64,000 bases of DNA from Thermococcus thioreducens (GCF_002214545.1 NZ_CP015105.1:1302001-1366000); one strand, 5' to 3'; shown: positions 40,355 to 50,705, counted from the first letter of the stretch. Translations and numbers: made by a program. The notes: generated by a model from the letters alone, not told the origin.

Positions 40355-40468
40355 ATGGAGGGAAATAAGATGTTCCGGAAAGAGGCGACGGTTGGGAGAT
40401 ATTTCAGGTATTCAGACGCGAGGTGCCTTAGCGTACCGGCCCTTCTGGTGAGCTACCGCCATCATTGA
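40355..40468 (+). CDS. Small leader ORF before hisZ (37 codons)
   Basis: ATG 40355 is preceded by GGGGGGCACC and opens 37 codons that end YRHH just before TGA 40466-40468. The predicted transcription start is only a few nt upstream. The location ahead of the histidine operon and two terminal His codons recall leader peptides of amino-acid operons, but a single His-His pair is weak evidence and archaeal attenuation is not established. It may be a non-functional chance frame. Confidence 0.35.
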   Translation: MEGNKMFRKEATVGRYFRYSDARCLSVPALLVSYRHH

Positions 40469-40543
40469 CTCTTCTGGAACTTCGTTATACCGGGATAGTT
40501 CTGGCATCCTCTGTCTTGTGGATAAAACTCAGGAGGGGTTAGT

Positions 40544-41434
40544 GTGAGAAAGGGTTTGCTGGCCGAGTCAGAGAAGTTATCGGAGATTGGAAAGTATCTG
40601 AGGAGAACCTTCGAGCTGTGGGGCTACCGGGAGGTCTTCCTCCCCGTCATCGAGGAGTACAGCGAGAATCTGAGAAAGGGGACGAAATTCGCCTACAACA
40701 ACGGGTTCTACGTTATAAAACCGGACATAACGTCGCAGATACTGGAGAACATCAAGGAGCCGCCTGAGAGGCTCAAGGTCTACTACATCAGCGAGGTTCT
40801 TGACGGTGGTGTAAGGGGACAGTGGCAGGCCGGGGTGGAGTACATAGGCGGAGACGTCACGAAGATGGCGGCGGAAGTGCTGCTCACGGCCATAACCGCC
40901 CTCGAAGCCCTGGGGATAGAAGAGTTCTACATAGACATAGGGAGCCTGAAGGTCTGGGAGAAGGCGACCGAGGACGTGAAGGAGTTCCGGGAGGAAATCT
41001 ACAGGGCACTCGTGAGGAGGAACTTTGAGATAATAGAGCGCCTCCCGATAAGCGGGGAGAAAAAAGAGGAGCTGTGGAGGCTTTTCAACTTCTGGGGAAA
41101 GGAGAGCGGTTACGAAAAGCTCGACAGGATAGTGCAAGCCGTCAACGACGAGAGACTCTTCATAGACTTTGGAACCGTAAGGCCCCTGCCGTACTACCGC
41201 GACATACTCTTCGAGGTTTACTCACCGGAACTCGGAAAGCCCCTAGGGGGTGGGGGAGAGTACACCTTCAAGGGGAAGCCAGCGTTCGGCTTTGCCTTCG
41301 ATATGGGAGCACTCTCGAAGCTCTTCAAAAGGAAGGGAGACAGGAACCGGAAGAGGCTGAGAGGAGAGCCCGGGAAAGTCTTTGCCGAGGCCAAGAGGCT
41401 CGTGAGGATGGGTATCCCGGTGGAGGTGGAGTGA
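40544..41434 (+). CDS. hisZ: ATP phosphoribosyltransferase regulatory subunit HisZ
   Basis: A 296-residue class II aminoacyl-tRNA-synthetase-like protein: YREVFLPVIE (motif 1 region, about 26-35) and GGGGEYTF near the end, with no tRNA-binding domain. This is the HisRS-like regulatory subunit needed with short-form HisG. GTG 40544 follows GGAGGGGTTA. It is the first gene of a long operon; hisG starts directly after its stop. HisG-HisZ catalyse and control the first step of histidine synthesis. Confidence 0.9.
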   Translation: MRKGLLAESEKLSEIGKYLRRTFELWGYREVFLPVIEEYSENLRKGTKFAYNNGFYVIKPDITSQILENIKEPPERLKVYYISEVLDGGVRGQWQAGVEYIGGDVTKMAAEVLLTAITALEALGIEEFYIDIGSLKVWEKATEDVKEFREEIYRALVRRNFEIIERLPISGEKKEELWRLFNFWGKESGYEKLDRIVQAVNDERLFIDFGTVRPLPYYRDILFEVYSPELGKPLGGGGEYTFKGKPAFGFAFDMGALSKLFKRKGDRNRKRLRGEPGKVFAEAKRLVRMGIPVEVE

Positions 41435-42076
41435 ATGAAGCGCTCCAACGGCGCCCCAATAAGGTTCGTCCTCCCCAAGGGGAGGCTCCTCCAGGGCTCA
41501 CTGGGCCTCCTCCAAAAAGCGGGAATCAGTCTAAGGCCACCGGGCGAAAGAAGGCTCATCGAAAGGGTTGGTAACTACGAAGTTCTCCTGGCGAGGGCAT
41601 TCGATGTGCCGGTTTACGTCGAGTACGGGATAGACGTTGGAATAACTGGAAGCGACGTCCTTGAGGAGCGCGGGAGCGACGTTCTGGTACCCCTCGAACT
41701 GCCCTTCGGGAAGTGCAGGCTCAGCTTGGCCATGCCGGGGGAGAGGATCGCTGAGCCCGAGGAGATGGACGGCTATCGGATAGCCACAAAGTATCCAAGG
41801 ATAACGAGGCGCTTCTTCGAAGGGCTCGGCGTGGAAGTGGAAATCCTGAAGCTCCACGGGAGCATTGAGCTCGCCCCAAAGATCGGAATAGCCGACGCGA
41901 TAGTGGACATCGTCGAGACCGGCGAGACACTCCGGGCCAACGGGCTCGTTGAAGTGACCAAGGTGATGGACGTCTCGGCTCTGCTCCTCGTCAACAGGAT
42001 AGCCCAGAAGACGAAGTTTGAGGAGATAAACGAGCTTGTTTTTTCCATAAAGGAGGTGATTAGGGATGGGACTTGA
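41435..42076 (+). CDS. hisG: ATP phosphoribosyltransferase, short form
   Basis: A 213-residue short His[13 protein letters not shown] near the N-terminus, [15 protein letters not shown] (about 69-83), and the PRPP loop-like [19 protein letters not shown] (about 151-169). It lacks the C-terminal regulatory domain, consistent with hisZ next to it. It joins ATP and PRPP to start histidine synthesis. Its ATG touches the hisZ stop, and it overlaps hisD by 11 nt. Confidence 0.95.
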   Translation: MKRSNGAPIRFVLPKGRLLQGSLGLLQKAGISLRPPGERRLIERVGNYEVLLARAFDVPVYVEYGIDVGITGSDVLEERGSDVLVPLELPFGKCRLSLAMPGERIAEPEEMDGYRIATKYPRITRRFFEGLGVEVEILKLHGSIELAPKIGIADAIVDIVETGETLRANGLVEVTKVMDVSALLLVNRIAQKTKFEEINELVFSIKEVIRDGT

Positions 42077-43199
42077 CCTTGAGGAATACGTTAGAGAGAT
42101 TTTGAGGGACATCAGAAAGAGGGGTATCGAAGCCGTGGTGGAGTACTCCAAGAAGTTCGACGGCTATGACGGCCCCTTCCGCGTAACCGAAGAAGAGTTT
42201 AGAGAAGCTGTGGAGAGCATACCTGAGAGGGACAGGGAGATAATCCTCCGCACAGTTGAGCGCCTGTGGGAGTACCACGAGAGACAGAAGCCGAAGGAGG
42301 AACTTTTCGTTAAAAACGGTTCCCTCTACGGCCTCATCTACCGTCCGATAAGGAGGATAGGCATCTACGTCCCCGGTGGAAAGCCCCTTCCCTCAACGCT
42401 GATGATGGTTGCGGTGCCGGCGAAGATAGCCGGAGTCAAGGAGATAGCCGTGACGATTCCGCCGAAAGACGGTAAGGTGAACCCCTACGTGCTCTACGTG
42501 GCGGAACTGCTCGGCATAGACGAGGTCTACAAGCTCGGCGGGGTTCAGGCGATAGGGGCCATGGCCTACGGAGTAGGGATGAAGAAGGTGGACAAGATAT
42601 TCGGGCCTGGAAATAAGTTCGTGAACGAGGCCAAGAGGCAGGTCTTCGGTGTCGTCGGCATAGACAGCCTGGCCGGGCCCTCGGAGATAGCGGTGATAGC
42701 GGACGAAACCGCTGAGAGGGAGTACGTCCTGGCTGACCTTCTCAGCCAGCTTGAGCACGGGAAGGACAGCAGGGCTTGGCTTCTAACCACCTCGAAAGAG
42801 CTGGCCGAATACTGCTCGCGCGAGGGAATAGAGGTCGTCCTCTGCGATACACTTGAGGAGTGCGCCAGGAAGGTCAACGAAATCGCTCCGGAGCACCTTG
42901 AGATAATCACAGCAGAACCAATGGAGCTCGTTGACCTCATCGAGAACGCTGGCGCGATTTACCTCGGCAGCTATACTCCCGTCCCGGCAGCAGATTACTT
43001 CCTCGGCGTCAACCACGTCCTCCCGACGGGAGGAGCCGCGAAGTTCAGCGGTGTGCTGACGGTCAGGGACTTCCTCAAGCCGATAAGCCTGGCCCAGGTT
43101 GGCAGGGAGGAGTTCCTTGCGGAGAGGGAGCTCGGAATTAGATTAGCCGAGATAGAGGGGATGGCCTTCCACAGGAGGAGCATGGAGGTGAGGAAATGA
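42066..43199 (+). CDS. hisD: Histidinol dehydrogenase
   Basis: A 377-residue His[24 protein letters not shown] (in part), [36 protein letters not shown] and HEAEHxx-type metal-site residues ([12 protein letters not shown]). It oxidises histidinol to histidine in two NAD-dependent steps with Zn. It is slightly shorter than the usual 420-430 residues at the N-terminus. It overlaps hisG by 11 nt and hisB by 4 nt, indicating tight coupling. Confidence 0.94.
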   Translation: MGLDLEEYVREILRDIRKRGIEAVVEYSKKFDGYDGPFRVTEEEFREAVESIPERDREIILRTVERLWEYHERQKPKEELFVKNGSLYGLIYRPIRRIGIYVPGGKPLPSTLMMVAVPAKIAGVKEIAVTIPPKDGKVNPYVLYVAELLGIDEVYKLGGVQAIGAMAYGVGMKKVDKIFGPGNKFVNEAKRQVFGVVGIDSLAGPSEIAVIADETAEREYVLADLLSQLEHGKDSRAWLLTTSKELAEYCSREGIEVVLCDTLEECARKVNEIAPEHLEIITAEPMELVDLIENAGAIYLGSYTPVPAADYFLGVNHVLPTGGAAKFSGVLTVRDFLKPISLAQVGREEFLAERELGIRLAEIEGMAFHRRSMEVRK

Positions 43200-43732
43200 A
43201 GAGGAAAACGAGGGAAACCGACGTGACGGTGGAGCTCGACGTGGCCGGGGAGATAAGGACGGGCGATGGAGTCCTCGACCACCTCCTCACCGCCCTCTTT
43301 TTTTACATGGGGCGGGAAGCCAACGTTAAGGCCAGCTACGACCTCAGGCACCACCTGTGGGAGGACGTTGGTATAGTCCTCGGCGAGGAGCTCCGCTCCA
43401 AGCTTCCGGAGAGGTTTGCCCGCTTCGGGAACGCGGCGATGCCCATGGACGATGCTTTAGTCCTCGTCGTGGTGGACATCTCGGGGAGGCCCTACGTGAG
43501 CGCTGAGCTGACCTTTGAGGAAAGTGAGGAGGGTTTTGAGGTTTCGCTCGTCAGGGAATTCCTATGGGGATTAGCAAGGTCTCTAAAGGCTACAATCCAC
43601 GTGAAAACGCTGAGCGGGGTCAATGCCCACCACGTTATCGAGGCGGCATTTAAAGGCCTCGGTGTGGCTCTCGGAAGGGCAATTCAGGAGAGCGGAAAGC
43701 TGGAGAGCACGAAGGGCCTGCTGGAGGTGTGA
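43196..43732 (+). CDS. hisB: Imidazoleglycerol-phosphate dehydratase
   Basis: A 178-residue monofunctional HisB: the two-metal motifs HLLT and [10 protein letters not shown] (about 50-59), then [15 protein letters not shown] (about 144-158). There is no HAD phosphatase domain, so histidinol-phosphatase must be a separate protein. It removes water from imidazoleglycerol phosphate. ATGA overlap with hisD; its stop overlaps or nearly touches the hisH start. Confidence 0.95.
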   Translation: MKRKTRETDVTVELDVAGEIRTGDGVLDHLLTALFFYMGREANVKASYDLRHHLWEDVGIVLGEELRSKLPERFARFGNAAMPMDDALVLVVVDISGRPYVSAELTFEESEEGFEVSLVREFLWGLARSLKATIHVKTLSGVNAHHVIEAAFKGLGVALGRAIQESGKLESTKGLLEV

Positions 43733-43734
43733 GG

Positions 43735-44322
43735 GTGATAGCGATAGTTGACCTTGGGATCGGCAACCTCGCCAACGTGAGAAAAGCCATTGGAGGGGTC
43801 ATTACGAGCGACCCCTACGAGATCGAAAAGGCCGAGAAGATCGTCCTTCCTGGAGTGGGGAACTTCGGGGCAGTCCTGGAGAAACTCGAACCGCTGAGGG
43901 GGGTCATACTCGACGCAATAAACGATGGAAAGCCCTTCCTCGGGATATGCCTTGGCCTCCAGCTCCTCTTTGAGGGGAGCGAGGAGAGCCCCGGAAAGCC
44001 CGGCCTCGGGGTTTTCAGGGGAGATGTGGTCAGGTTTCAGGGAGTCAGAACCCCGCACATCGGCTGGAACCAGCTGTGGAAGAGGAAGGACTGCCCGCTC
44101 TTCGAGGGGATCCGCGATGGGGCGTACTTCTACTTCGTCCACTCCTACTACGCGGTTCCGGGAGAGGACATCGTTGCGGGCGTTACCGACTATGAGTCGA
44201 AGGGAAAAAAGGTAGTCTTCACCTCCGCCGTCTGCAGGGGGGACGTCTACGCCGTCCAGTTCCACCCGGAAAAGAGCGGGAAGAACGGATTAACCGTCAT
44301 GAGAAACTTCAGGGGGCTTTAA
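43735..44322 (+). CDS. hisH: Imidazole glycerol phosphate synthase, glutamine amidotransferase subunit
   Basis: A 195-residue class I glutamine amidotransferase: GIGNLANVRKA, oxyanion loop PGVGNFG, nucleophile in GICLGLQLL (Cys about 76) and the His-Glu pair in VQFHPEKSG. It hydrolyses glutamine and feeds ammonia to HisF. GTG 43735 has GGAGGT about 7 nt upstream; GTG 43729, overlapping the hisB stop, is the alternative start. Confidence 0.94.
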   Translation: MIAIVDLGIGNLANVRKAIGGVITSDPYEIEKAEKIVLPGVGNFGAVLEKLEPLRGVILDAINDGKPFLGICLGLQLLFEGSEESPGKPGLGVFRGDVVRFQGVRTPHIGWNQLWKRKDCPLFEGIRDGAYFYFVHSYYAVPGEDIVAGVTDYESKGKKVVFTSAVCRGDVYAVQFHPEKSGKNGLTVMRNFRGL

Positions 44323-44323
44323 G

Positions 44324-45022
44324 ATGGAGGTTTATCCGGCTATAGACCTCATGAACGGAAAGGCCGTGAGGCTCTACAAGGGGAGGAGAGAGGACGTTAA
44401 AGTCTACGGCGAGCCGCTGGAGATAGCGGAGCGCTTCGCCGAGCTGGTGGACAAAGTCCACATAGTTGATCTCGACGGTGCTTTTGAGGGCTTTCCAAGG
44501 AACCTCGATGTGGTCGGGAGAATAATCGAGGAGACAGGTCTCAGAGTCCAGCTCGGCGGGGGCTTCAGGACATACGAGGCTGTAGCCAGAGCCTACGAAA
44601 TCGGCGTCGAGAACGTGATAATCGGCACAAAGGCCCTTGATCTGGACTTCCTTGAGAGGGTTACCGCTGATTTCGACGGGATAACGGTGAGCCTCGACTC
44701 GAAGGGCGGAAGGGTTGCGGTGAAGGGCTGGCTTGAGAGCAGGATGCCGGTTGAGAGGGCCTACAAAGCCCTGAGGGACTACGTGAACAGGTTCGTTTAC
44801 ACCTCCGTGGAAAGGGACGGAACGCTGACCGGCATAGAGGAAATCGAGAGGTTTTGGAAAAGCGAGGAGTTCATCTACGCCGGGGGAGTTTCGAGCGTCG
44901 ATGACCTGAGGAGGCTTGCCGAAACGGGCTTCTCCGGGGCTATAGTTGGGAAGGCGCTGTACGAAGGCCTTGTTACCCTTGAAGAGCTTCTGGAGGTGGC
45001 AGAATGCTCGCCAAAAGGGTAA
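44324..45022 (+). CDS. hisA: Phosphoribosylformimino-5-aminoimidazole carboxamide ribotide isomerase
   Basis: A 232-residue (beta-alpha)8 barrel: [14 protein letters not shown] with the catalytic Asp, LGGGFRTYE phosphate site, and VERDGTLTG-type C-terminal half with the second catalytic Asp region. It performs the Amadori isomerisation of the fourth pathway step. It starts 1 nt after hisH and overlaps hisF by 19 nt. Confidence 0.95.
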   Translation: MEVYPAIDLMNGKAVRLYKGRREDVKVYGEPLEIAERFAELVDKVHIVDLDGAFEGFPRNLDVVGRIIEETGLRVQLGGGFRTYEAVARAYEIGVENVIIGTKALDLDFLERVTADFDGITVSLDSKGGRVAVKGWLESRMPVERAYKALRDYVNRFVYTSVERDGTLTGIEEIERFWKSEEFIYAGGVSSVDDLRRLAETGFSGAIVGKALYEGLVTLEELLEVAECSPKG

Positions 45023-45762
45023 TCGCGGCGCTGGACATAAAGGCCGGCCGGGTCGTCAAGGGGATAAAGTTCCAGAACATACGCGACGCCGGCGACCCCG
45101 TCGAGCTGGCGAAGCGCTACGAGGAAGAGGGGATAGATGAGATAGTCTTCCTCGACATCACCGCCTCCTACGAGAAGAGGGGAATCCTTCTCGACCTCGT
45201 GGAGAGAATCGCGGGGGAAATATACGTCCCCTTCACGGTGGGAGGGGGCATAAGGACGGTTGAAGAGGCGAGGGAGATAATCAAGCGCGGCGCCGACAAG
45301 GTCTTCATCAACACGGCCGCCGTTGAGAGACCTGAACTGGTGAGGGAGATAGCAGAAATCGTCGGAACTGCCAACCTCGTGGTGGCGATAGACGCCAAGT
45401 GGAACGGCTCCTTCTGGGAGGTCTACACCCACGGCGGGAGGAAGGCAAGGGGAATTGATGCGGTCGAGTGGGCTAAGCGTGTTGAGGAGCTTGGAGCAGG
45501 GGAAATACTGCTCACGAGTATGGACACCGACGGGACAAAGGAAGGCTTCGACATACCCCTGACGAAAGCCGTTGCAGAGGCGGTAGATATTCCCGTCATA
45601 GCCTCTGGAGGGGCTGGAAAGCCCGAACACTTCTACGAGGCTTTCAAAGCCGGAGCCGAGGCGGCATTGGCGGCTTCAATCTTCCATTACGGCGAGTACA
45701 CGGTCGGGGAGCTGAAGGAGTATTTGGCCAAGAGGGGGATTCCGGTCAGACTCGACTACTGA
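45004..45762 (+). CDS. hisF: Imidazole glycerol phosphate synthase, cyclase subunit
   Basis: A 252-residue (beta-alpha)8 barrel with HisF-type motifs: [13 protein letters not shown] (Asp near residue 11), [11 protein letters not shown] phosphate site, [15 protein letters not shown] with the second catalytic Asp, and [11 protein letters not shown]. With HisH it forms imidazoleglycerol phosphate and AICAR. It overlaps hisA by 19 nt and precedes hisIE by 9 nt. Confidence 0.95.
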   Translation: MLAKRVIAALDIKAGRVVKGIKFQNIRDAGDPVELAKRYEEEGIDEIVFLDITASYEKRGILLDLVERIAGEIYVPFTVGGGIRTVEEAREIIKRGADKVFINTAAVERPELVREIAEIVGTANLVVAIDAKWNGSFWEVYTHGGRKARGIDAVEWAKRVEELGAGEILLTSMDTDGTKEGFDIPLTKAVAEAVDIPVIASGGAGKPEHFYEAFKAGAEAALAASIFHYGEYTVGELKEYLAKRGIPVRLDY

Positions 45763-45771
45763 GGTGGTAGA

Positions 45772-46401
45772 ATGAACGTGGAGGAACTCATCGAGAAGGT
45801 CAACTGGGAGGAGAACGGCGGGGTTGTTCCGGTCGTCGTTCAGGATACTAAGGGCGAGGTGCTGACGCTCGCCTACATGGACAGGGAAGCACTGAGGAGG
45901 ACTCTCCAGACCGGCTACGCCCACTACTACTCCCGCTCCCAGAAAAGGGTCAGGATGAAGGGTGAGGTGAGCGGGAACCTTCAGCGCGTTAGGGAGATAA
46001 AGGTTGACTGCGACGACGATGCACTCCTCCTCATCGTCGAGCAGAAAGGAGCTGCCTGCCACACGGGGAACTACTCCTGCTTTTACAGAAAGCTCGGCGA
46101 GCCGGAAAGGGTTCTGCCGATGGACTACTCCCTTGAGGTACTCCGGGAGCTTGAGGAGCTTATACGGAAAAGGAAAGAAGAGCCCGTGGAAGGCTCCTAC
46201 ACCTCAAGGCTGCTCCGGGAGGGCAGGGAGAGGATATACAAGAAGTTCGGAGAAGAAGCGGTCGAGGTTCTCGTTGCAGAGACGCGGGAAGGCCTGATAT
46301 ACGAAACCGCCGACATGCTCTACCACCTGCTCGTCCTTCTCGCCTACAACGACGTTTCCCTCGGCGAGGTGATGGCCGAGCTGAGGAGGCGGCGGGGATG
46401 A
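45772..46401 (+). CDS. hisIE: Bifunctional phosphoribosyl-AMP cyclohydrolase / phosphoribosyl-ATP pyrophosphatase
   Basis: A 209-residue fusion. The HisI part (about 1-110) has VDCDDDALL and [14 protein letters not shown], with the Zn and Mg ligands. The HisE part (about 122-209) shows [27 protein letters not shown]. It does the second and third steps. ATG 45772 follows GAGGTGGTAGA; the gene overlaps hisC by 4 nt. Confidence 0.95.
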   Translation: MNVEELIEKVNWEENGGVVPVVVQDTKGEVLTLAYMDREALRRTLQTGYAHYYSRSQKRVRMKGEVSGNLQRVREIKVDCDDDALLLIVEQKGAACHTGNYSCFYRKLGEPERVLPMDYSLEVLRELEELIRKRKEEPVEGSYTSRLLREGRERIYKKFGEEAVEVLVAETREGLIYETADMLYHLLVLLAYNDVSLGEVMAELRRRRG

Positions 46402-47417
46402 GGATCCGGGAACTCGTTAGGTCGTTCGAGCCGTACCGCGTTGTGGAAGAAGACTACCCGATAAGGCTCGATAAGAACGAGAGCCCCTACGATTTACCCG
46501 GCTGGGTGAAGGAGGAGATATTCGAGGAGCTGAGGGAGCTTTCCTTCAACCGCTACCCTCACATAACCTCGATGCCGGCCAGGGAGGCCGTAGCCAGCTT
46601 CTACGGCCTGTCTCCGGAGAACGTCGCCGTCGGGAACGGCGGTGACGAGCTGATAGGCTACCTCGTCCGGCTCTTCGAGGGGGACTACGTAGTCACGACG
46701 CCGCCGACCTTCGGCATGTATTCGTTCTACGCGAAGCTGGAAAAAGTTCCGGTTGTTGAAGTGCCCCTGAGGGAGGACTTCACGATAGACGGCGACGCCA
46801 TAGCGGAAAAGGCAGGGAACGCGAGGGTAGTCTTCATAGCCTCCCCCAACAACCCGACCGGTAATTCACAGCCGGAGGAGGAAATAGTCAGGGTTCTCGA
46901 CACTGGGAAACCTGTTGTCCTCGACGAGGCCTACGCTGAATTCGCAGGAAGGAGCCTCTGGAGGCTTATCGAGGAGTACCCGAACCTCATCGTGCTGAGG
47001 ACTTTCTCCAAGGCCTTTAGCCTAGCTGGGGTCAGGGCGGGCTACTTCCTGGCAAACGAGGAGGTTGTCGATGCCCTCTACAGGATAAAGTCCCCCTTCA
47101 GCGTCGGGATAATGACCGTGGCGGCCGTGAAGGTTGTGCTCAGGCACTACGACCTCGTGGAGAGGCGCGTGGCAAAGATAGTCGAGGAGAGGGAAAGGAT
47201 AAGGAGGGCCTTTCGGGAGTTCACCTATCCCAGCGACGCAAACTTCCTCCTGATGAGGCTGGACGCCTACGAGTTTCTCCTGGAGAAGGGTATAGTCGTC
47301 AGAAAGCTCTCGGGGAGGCTCGACGGCCACATACGGGTCACCGTCGGGAGGAAGTGGGAGAACAGGAAGCTGGTGGAGGCCCTCAGGGAATACCTGGAGG
47401 TGGAAGGATGTGGATAG
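46398..47417 (+). CDS. hisC: Histidinol-phosphate aminotransferase
   Basis: A 339-residue class I/II PLP aminotransferase: [34 protein letters not shown] and the PLP-lysine region [11 protein letters not shown] (about 197-207). It makes histidinol phosphate from imidazole-acetol phosphate and glutamate. It overlaps the downstream HAD gene by 10 nt, so that gene belongs to the operon. Confidence 0.94.
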   Translation: MRIRELVRSFEPYRVVEEDYPIRLDKNESPYDLPGWVKEEIFEELRELSFNRYPHITSMPAREAVASFYGLSPENVAVGNGGDELIGYLVRLFEGDYVVTTPPTFGMYSFYAKLEKVPVVEVPLREDFTIDGDAIAEKAGNARVVFIASPNNPTGNSQPEEEIVRVLDTGKPVVLDEAYAEFAGRSLWRLIEEYPNLIVLRTFSKAFSLAGVRAGYFLANEEVVDALYRIKSPFSVGIMTVAAVKVVLRHYDLVERRVAKIVEERERIRRAFREFTYPSDANFLLMRLDAYEFLLEKGIVVRKLSGRLDGHIRVTVGRKWENRKLVEALREYLEVEGCG

Positions 47418-48133
47418 TCTTTGACGTTGACGGTGTGCTCATAGACGTGAGGGAGAGCTACGATGAAGCTACGAAGCTCACCGCGGAGTACTTCCTGGGG
47501 CTCTTCGGGGTTGAAAGGGAAATCAAGCCCGAATGGGTCAGGGAGCTCAGGAGGAAGGGCTCCTTCGGCGACGATTTCAAGGTCAGCGAGGCGCTGATAC
47601 TCTTTGCCCTCTCCGGAAGGGCGGAGGAGCTCGTCGAGGAATTCCCGGAGGGTGGAACCATAGAGTGGGTTCGCGAGAAGTTCGGCTTCCAGGTCTTCGG
47701 CGGAAGCATCGAGAGGGTATTCAACACGTTCTACCTGGGGAGGGAGTACCCGGAGAGGCTCTTTGACTTCCCGGGGCTGTGGAAAAAGGAGCGTCCCATC
47801 GTCAGGAGGGGACTCCTGGAGAGGGCCTCCAAGCACTTCAAGCTGGGGGTCGTCACAGGAAGGAGCGCCCTGGAGATGGAGCTGGCCGAGAGGATAATCG
47901 GGTTCAAGTTTGAAAACGCCGTTACGAGGGAGGCCTACCTCAAACCAGATCCCAGGGCACTGTGGGAGCTCGTGAGGGGCGAGCCAGGGGTTTACATAGG
48001 CGATACAATCAACGACGAGCTTTTCGTCGAGAACTACCGGGGGAAATACGGGGATTTTGACTTCGTCATGGTCGGACGTGATGTTAAAGACGTCAATGAG
48101 TTTCTGGAGAATGCACTGGAGGGTGGCCTGTGA
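47408..48133 (+). CDS. HAD-superfamily hydrolase, candidate histidinol-phosphatase
   Basis: A 241-residue HAD phosphatase: nucleophile motif I FDVDGVLID (about 4-12), motif II VVTGRS, and a motif III/IV region YIGDTINDEL. It resembles the archaeal/bacterial subfamily IA group often found beside histidine genes. The operon otherwise lacks histidinol-phosphatase, because hisB is the dehydratase only, so this is a natural candidate for the missing step; that is inference. ATG 47408 has GAGGTGGAAGG upstream and lies within the end of hisC. Confidence 0.82.
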   Translation: MWIVFDVDGVLIDVRESYDEATKLTAEYFLGLFGVEREIKPEWVRELRRKGSFGDDFKVSEALILFALSGRAEELVEEFPEGGTIEWVREKFGFQVFGGSIERVFNTFYLGREYPERLFDFPGLWKKERPIVRRGLLERASKHFKLGVVTGRSALEMELAERIIGFKFENAVTREAYLKPDPRALWELVRGEPGVYIGDTINDELFVENYRGKYGDFDFVMVGRDVKDVNEFLENALEGGL

Positions 48134-48909
48134 GGATAGCGGTTATAGGTGCGGGGACGATTGGGGGTGCCATTGCTGCCGCTCTAAAAGAGGCCGGGCA
48201 CGATGTCGTGGCGACCCGTAGGAACGTGGACAAGGCCGCGTGGCTGAAGGATAGAGGAATCCCAGTCCTAAGGGACAACAGAAAAGCCGTCGAAAGTGCC
48301 GAAGTCGTTTTCCTCGCCGTCAAGCCAAGCAAGGTCAGGGCGGTCCTTGAGGAGACAGCGGACGCAATTGAAGGAAAAATCGTGATATCTGTGGTTGCTG
48401 GGATAAGACTCAAAGAACTCAAAAGACTCGCCAATGCCAAGTTCGTGAGGGCCATGCCCAACATAGCCATACTTGTCAGGGAGTCGTTCACGGCGTACTC
48501 GACGGACGACCTTGACAGCGGGGAGATACGGCTCGTCGAGAGCCTGATGAAGACCTTCGGCGTGTGCGCAAGGGTGGAGGAAGAACACATGGACGCCATA
48601 ACGGGGCTGAGCGGCTCCGGGCCGGCCTACGTCACTGTTTTTCTTGAGGCCATGATGTACGGAGGACTGAGGACGGGGCTTCCGAGGGACATCGCAAAAC
48701 TCGCCGCGCTCCAGACCCTGCTCGGCACCGCGAGGCTCCTGATGGAGACCGAAGCACATCCAGCGGAGGTGAGGGAGTGGGTGATCACCCCCGGCGGGAC
48801 GACCATAGACGGCGTGTTTGAGCTGGAGGAGGGAAAGATAAGGACGGCCGTCATGAAGGCGGTGGATGCCGCCGCCAAAAAGTCGAGAATACTCTCAAGG
48901 AGGGTATGA
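48130..48909 (+). CDS. proC: Pyrroline-5-carboxylate reductase
   Basis: A 259-residue ProC: N-terminal IAVIGAGTIGGAIA NADP site, FLAVKPSK, VRAMPNIA, and the C-terminal family signature ITGLSGSGPAYVT followed by VITPGGTTIDGV. It performs the last step of proline synthesis. GTG 48130 overlaps the HAD gene stop by 4 nt, placing it as the last gene of the histidine transcript, an unusual link. Confidence 0.92.
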   Translation: MRIAVIGAGTIGGAIAAALKEAGHDVVATRRNVDKAAWLKDRGIPVLRDNRKAVESAEVVFLAVKPSKVRAVLEETADAIEGKIVISVVAGIRLKELKRLANAKFVRAMPNIAILVRESFTAYSTDDLDSGEIRLVESLMKTFGVCARVEEEHMDAITGLSGSGPAYVTVFLEAMMYGGLRTGLPRDIAKLAALQTLLGTARLLMETEAHPAEVREWVITPGGTTIDGVFELEEGKIRTAVMKAVDAAAKKSRILSRRV

Positions 48910-48913
48910 GAAC

Positions 48914-48923
48914 CCTTAAAAAC
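48914..48923 (+). promoter_or_regulatory. TATA-like box of a leaderless gene
   Basis: CCTTAAAAAC lies about 25-30 nt before ATG 48944, which has no RBS, so the transcript of the tRNA methyltransferase is probably leaderless or nearly so. It lies directly after the proC stop. Confidence 0.45.
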
Positions 48924-48943
48924 CCCCGCGGAAAGCTCCAACC

Positions 48944-49936
48944 ATGCTCTACGTTGAGATACTCGGAAACCTGCCTGGAATGGCAAGGGACGAGGTAAAG
49001 GCGATGCTGGAACTGGCCGGCGGAAGGATAGCCGGCCGGGACTACCTTTTCCTCAAGGTCGAGGCAGATGAAAGGGCGTTCCCATACTTAAACCGTCTCG
49101 GCCTGGCCCACGAGTACGGGGAGCTTATTGTTGAAGCTGAGTCGGTGGAGGGGCTCCTGGAGAAGGCGAAAGAAGTCAAGTGGCCGATTGAGGGGACCTT
49201 TAAAGTTGACACGGAGACGATGGCCAACTGCAGGCACGATATTTTAGACCTGCCCAGGAAGCTCGGCGCTGTTATTCACGCCCAGGGATTCAGGGTGAAC
49301 CTCTCACGGCCGGACACGCTCGTCCGGGTTTACTGCGGCGAGAGGCTCTACGCGGGGATAAGGCTCCGCTTCTTTGACCCTAAGGACTTCGAGGGCAGAA
49401 AGGCCCATCACAGGCCGTTTTTCAGGCCGATTTCCCTCCACCCGAGGGTCTCCCGCGCGCTGGTGAACCTCACGAAGGCCAAGAGAGAGCTCCTCGACCC
49501 CATGATGGGCGCTGGCGGGATCCTCATGGAGGCCGGACTGCTCGGCCTGAAGGTCTACGGGGTGGACATAAGGCCGGAGATGGTTGAAGGCGCCGAAATG
49601 AACCTCAGACACTACGGAATAAGGAACTACGAGCTGAAGCTCGGCGATGCGACAAAGCTGGAGGAGCTGTTTGATAAAAAGTTCGAGGCCGTAGCCACAG
49701 ACCCGCCCTACGGGACCTCGGCAACCCTCGCTGGAAGAGAACGGGAGGTGCTGTACAGGAAGGTATTGGAGAGCATCTATGGTGTTCTTGATAAGGGCGG
49801 AAGGCTGGCGATAGCCTTTCCCGCGAGCTTTGACGGGAAAAAGGAGGCTGAAAAGGTCGGCTTCAAACTGGTCGGGAGGTACTACCAGCGGGTTCACAAG
49901 AGCCTCGACAGGTACTTCTACGTTTTTGAAAAGTAG
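48944..49936 (+). CDS. tRNA (guanine-N2)-methyltransferase, Trm-G10 type
   Basis: A 330-residue protein: an N-terminal THUMP domain (about 50-150) and a Rossmann methyltransferase domain with [12 protein letters not shown] (about 185-196), [11 protein letters not shown] and motif IV DPPYG (about 254). It matches the archaeal enzyme that makes m2G/m22G at position 10 of tRNA. Its last 74 nt overlap the EEP-family gene on the other strand. Confidence 0.9.
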   Translation: MLYVEILGNLPGMARDEVKAMLELAGGRIAGRDYLFLKVEADERAFPYLNRLGLAHEYGELIVEAESVEGLLEKAKEVKWPIEGTFKVDTETMANCRHDILDLPRKLGAVIHAQGFRVNLSRPDTLVRVYCGERLYAGIRLRFFDPKDFEGRKAHHRPFFRPISLHPRVSRALVNLTKAKRELLDPMMGAGGILMEAGLLGLKVYGVDIRPEMVEGAEMNLRHYGIRNYELKLGDATKLEELFDKKFEAVATDPPYGTSATLAGREREVLYRKVLESIYGVLDKGGRLAIAFPASFDGKKEAEKVGFKLVGRYYQRVHKSLDRYFYVFEK

Positions 49937-50705
49937 CGTCTCCTTCGCCGAGGATAGAGTAAACGCCAAGATGGTCGCTCAGGCCTTCTTCCATTATCCT
50001 TCCCGCGTAGAGCACTTCAAGACCTCCCTTCACCAGGATGTAGTCTATTCTCATGCTCGGAGATGGAGCGGGAAAAGTGTAACCGGGGTCATCGTTGCAG
50101 GTGCGGTATGCATCTATGAAGCCGTTTTCTTTCAGGAGTCTCAGGGCGGGAGAGTCCTCGGTGTCGTTGAAGTCCCCCGCCAGGATTACGGCGGCGTATC
50201 CGCTGTAGTGGCTCTCAAGCTCTTCAAGGAGCCTCTCAACCTGGAGCTTCCTCACCAGCGGGTTTTTGTGGTGGTCGAGGTGAACGGAAACGAAGAGTAT
50301 CCTTCTTCCCTCAACCTCAACCCCGGAAACGGCCGCGTGGCGCGGGAGAAGAGGCGAGAGCTCGCCTAGGTCGTTGAGGTCTATGACGCCCACTTCCCTA
50401 AAAGGGTATCTCGATACGACGGCCACGCCCTCTGGATACATCTCATAGAAGAGGTGGGACTCAACGAAGTGCACGCGGTAGTCCTCACCCGTCAGACCCT
50501 CCAGCATCTCCGCGAGTCTCTCGGCGGTGTTTTTGTCGCCATCGACCACGACCTCCTGGAGGGCGCATAGGTCGAGCTTCAGCTCCGAGAGCCTCTCCGC
50601 TATCGCCCTCAGCCTCGTCCCGTCGTTTTCTTCCTTTCCGTGGAGGTTGAAGGTGCAGACCGAGAGCAGGATACCGTTTTTCGCTGTCCACTTCATCTCG
50701 CTCAT
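49863..50705 (-). CDS. Endonuclease/exonuclease/phosphatase-family protein
   Basis: A 280-residue EEP-fold enzyme: TFNLHG (about 18-23), LQEVV with the Glu, HLDHHK, GDFND and the late SDHLGV, the Mg-dependent phosphodiesterase set. The substrate (nucleic acid, sphingomyelin-like lipid or other phosphodiester) is not clear. ATG 50705 and 50696 are both possible; neither has a strong RBS. The C-terminal ~24 residues overlap the tRNA methyltransferase gene in the antisense direction and may be extra. Confidence 0.85.
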   Translation of the reverse strand: MSEMKWTAKNGILLSVCTFNLHGKEENDGTRLRAIAERLSELKLDLCALQEVVVDGDKNTAERLAEMLEGLTGEDYRVHFVESHLFYEMYPEGVAVVSRYPFREVGVIDLNDLGELSPLLPRHAAVSGVEVEGRRILFVSVHLDHHKNPLVRKLQVERLLEELESHYSGYAAVILAGDFNDTEDSPALRLLKENGFIDAYRTCNDDPGYTFPAPSPSMRIDYILVKGGLEVLYAGRIMEEGLSDHLGVYSILGEGDATFQKRRSTCRGSCEPAGSTSRPV

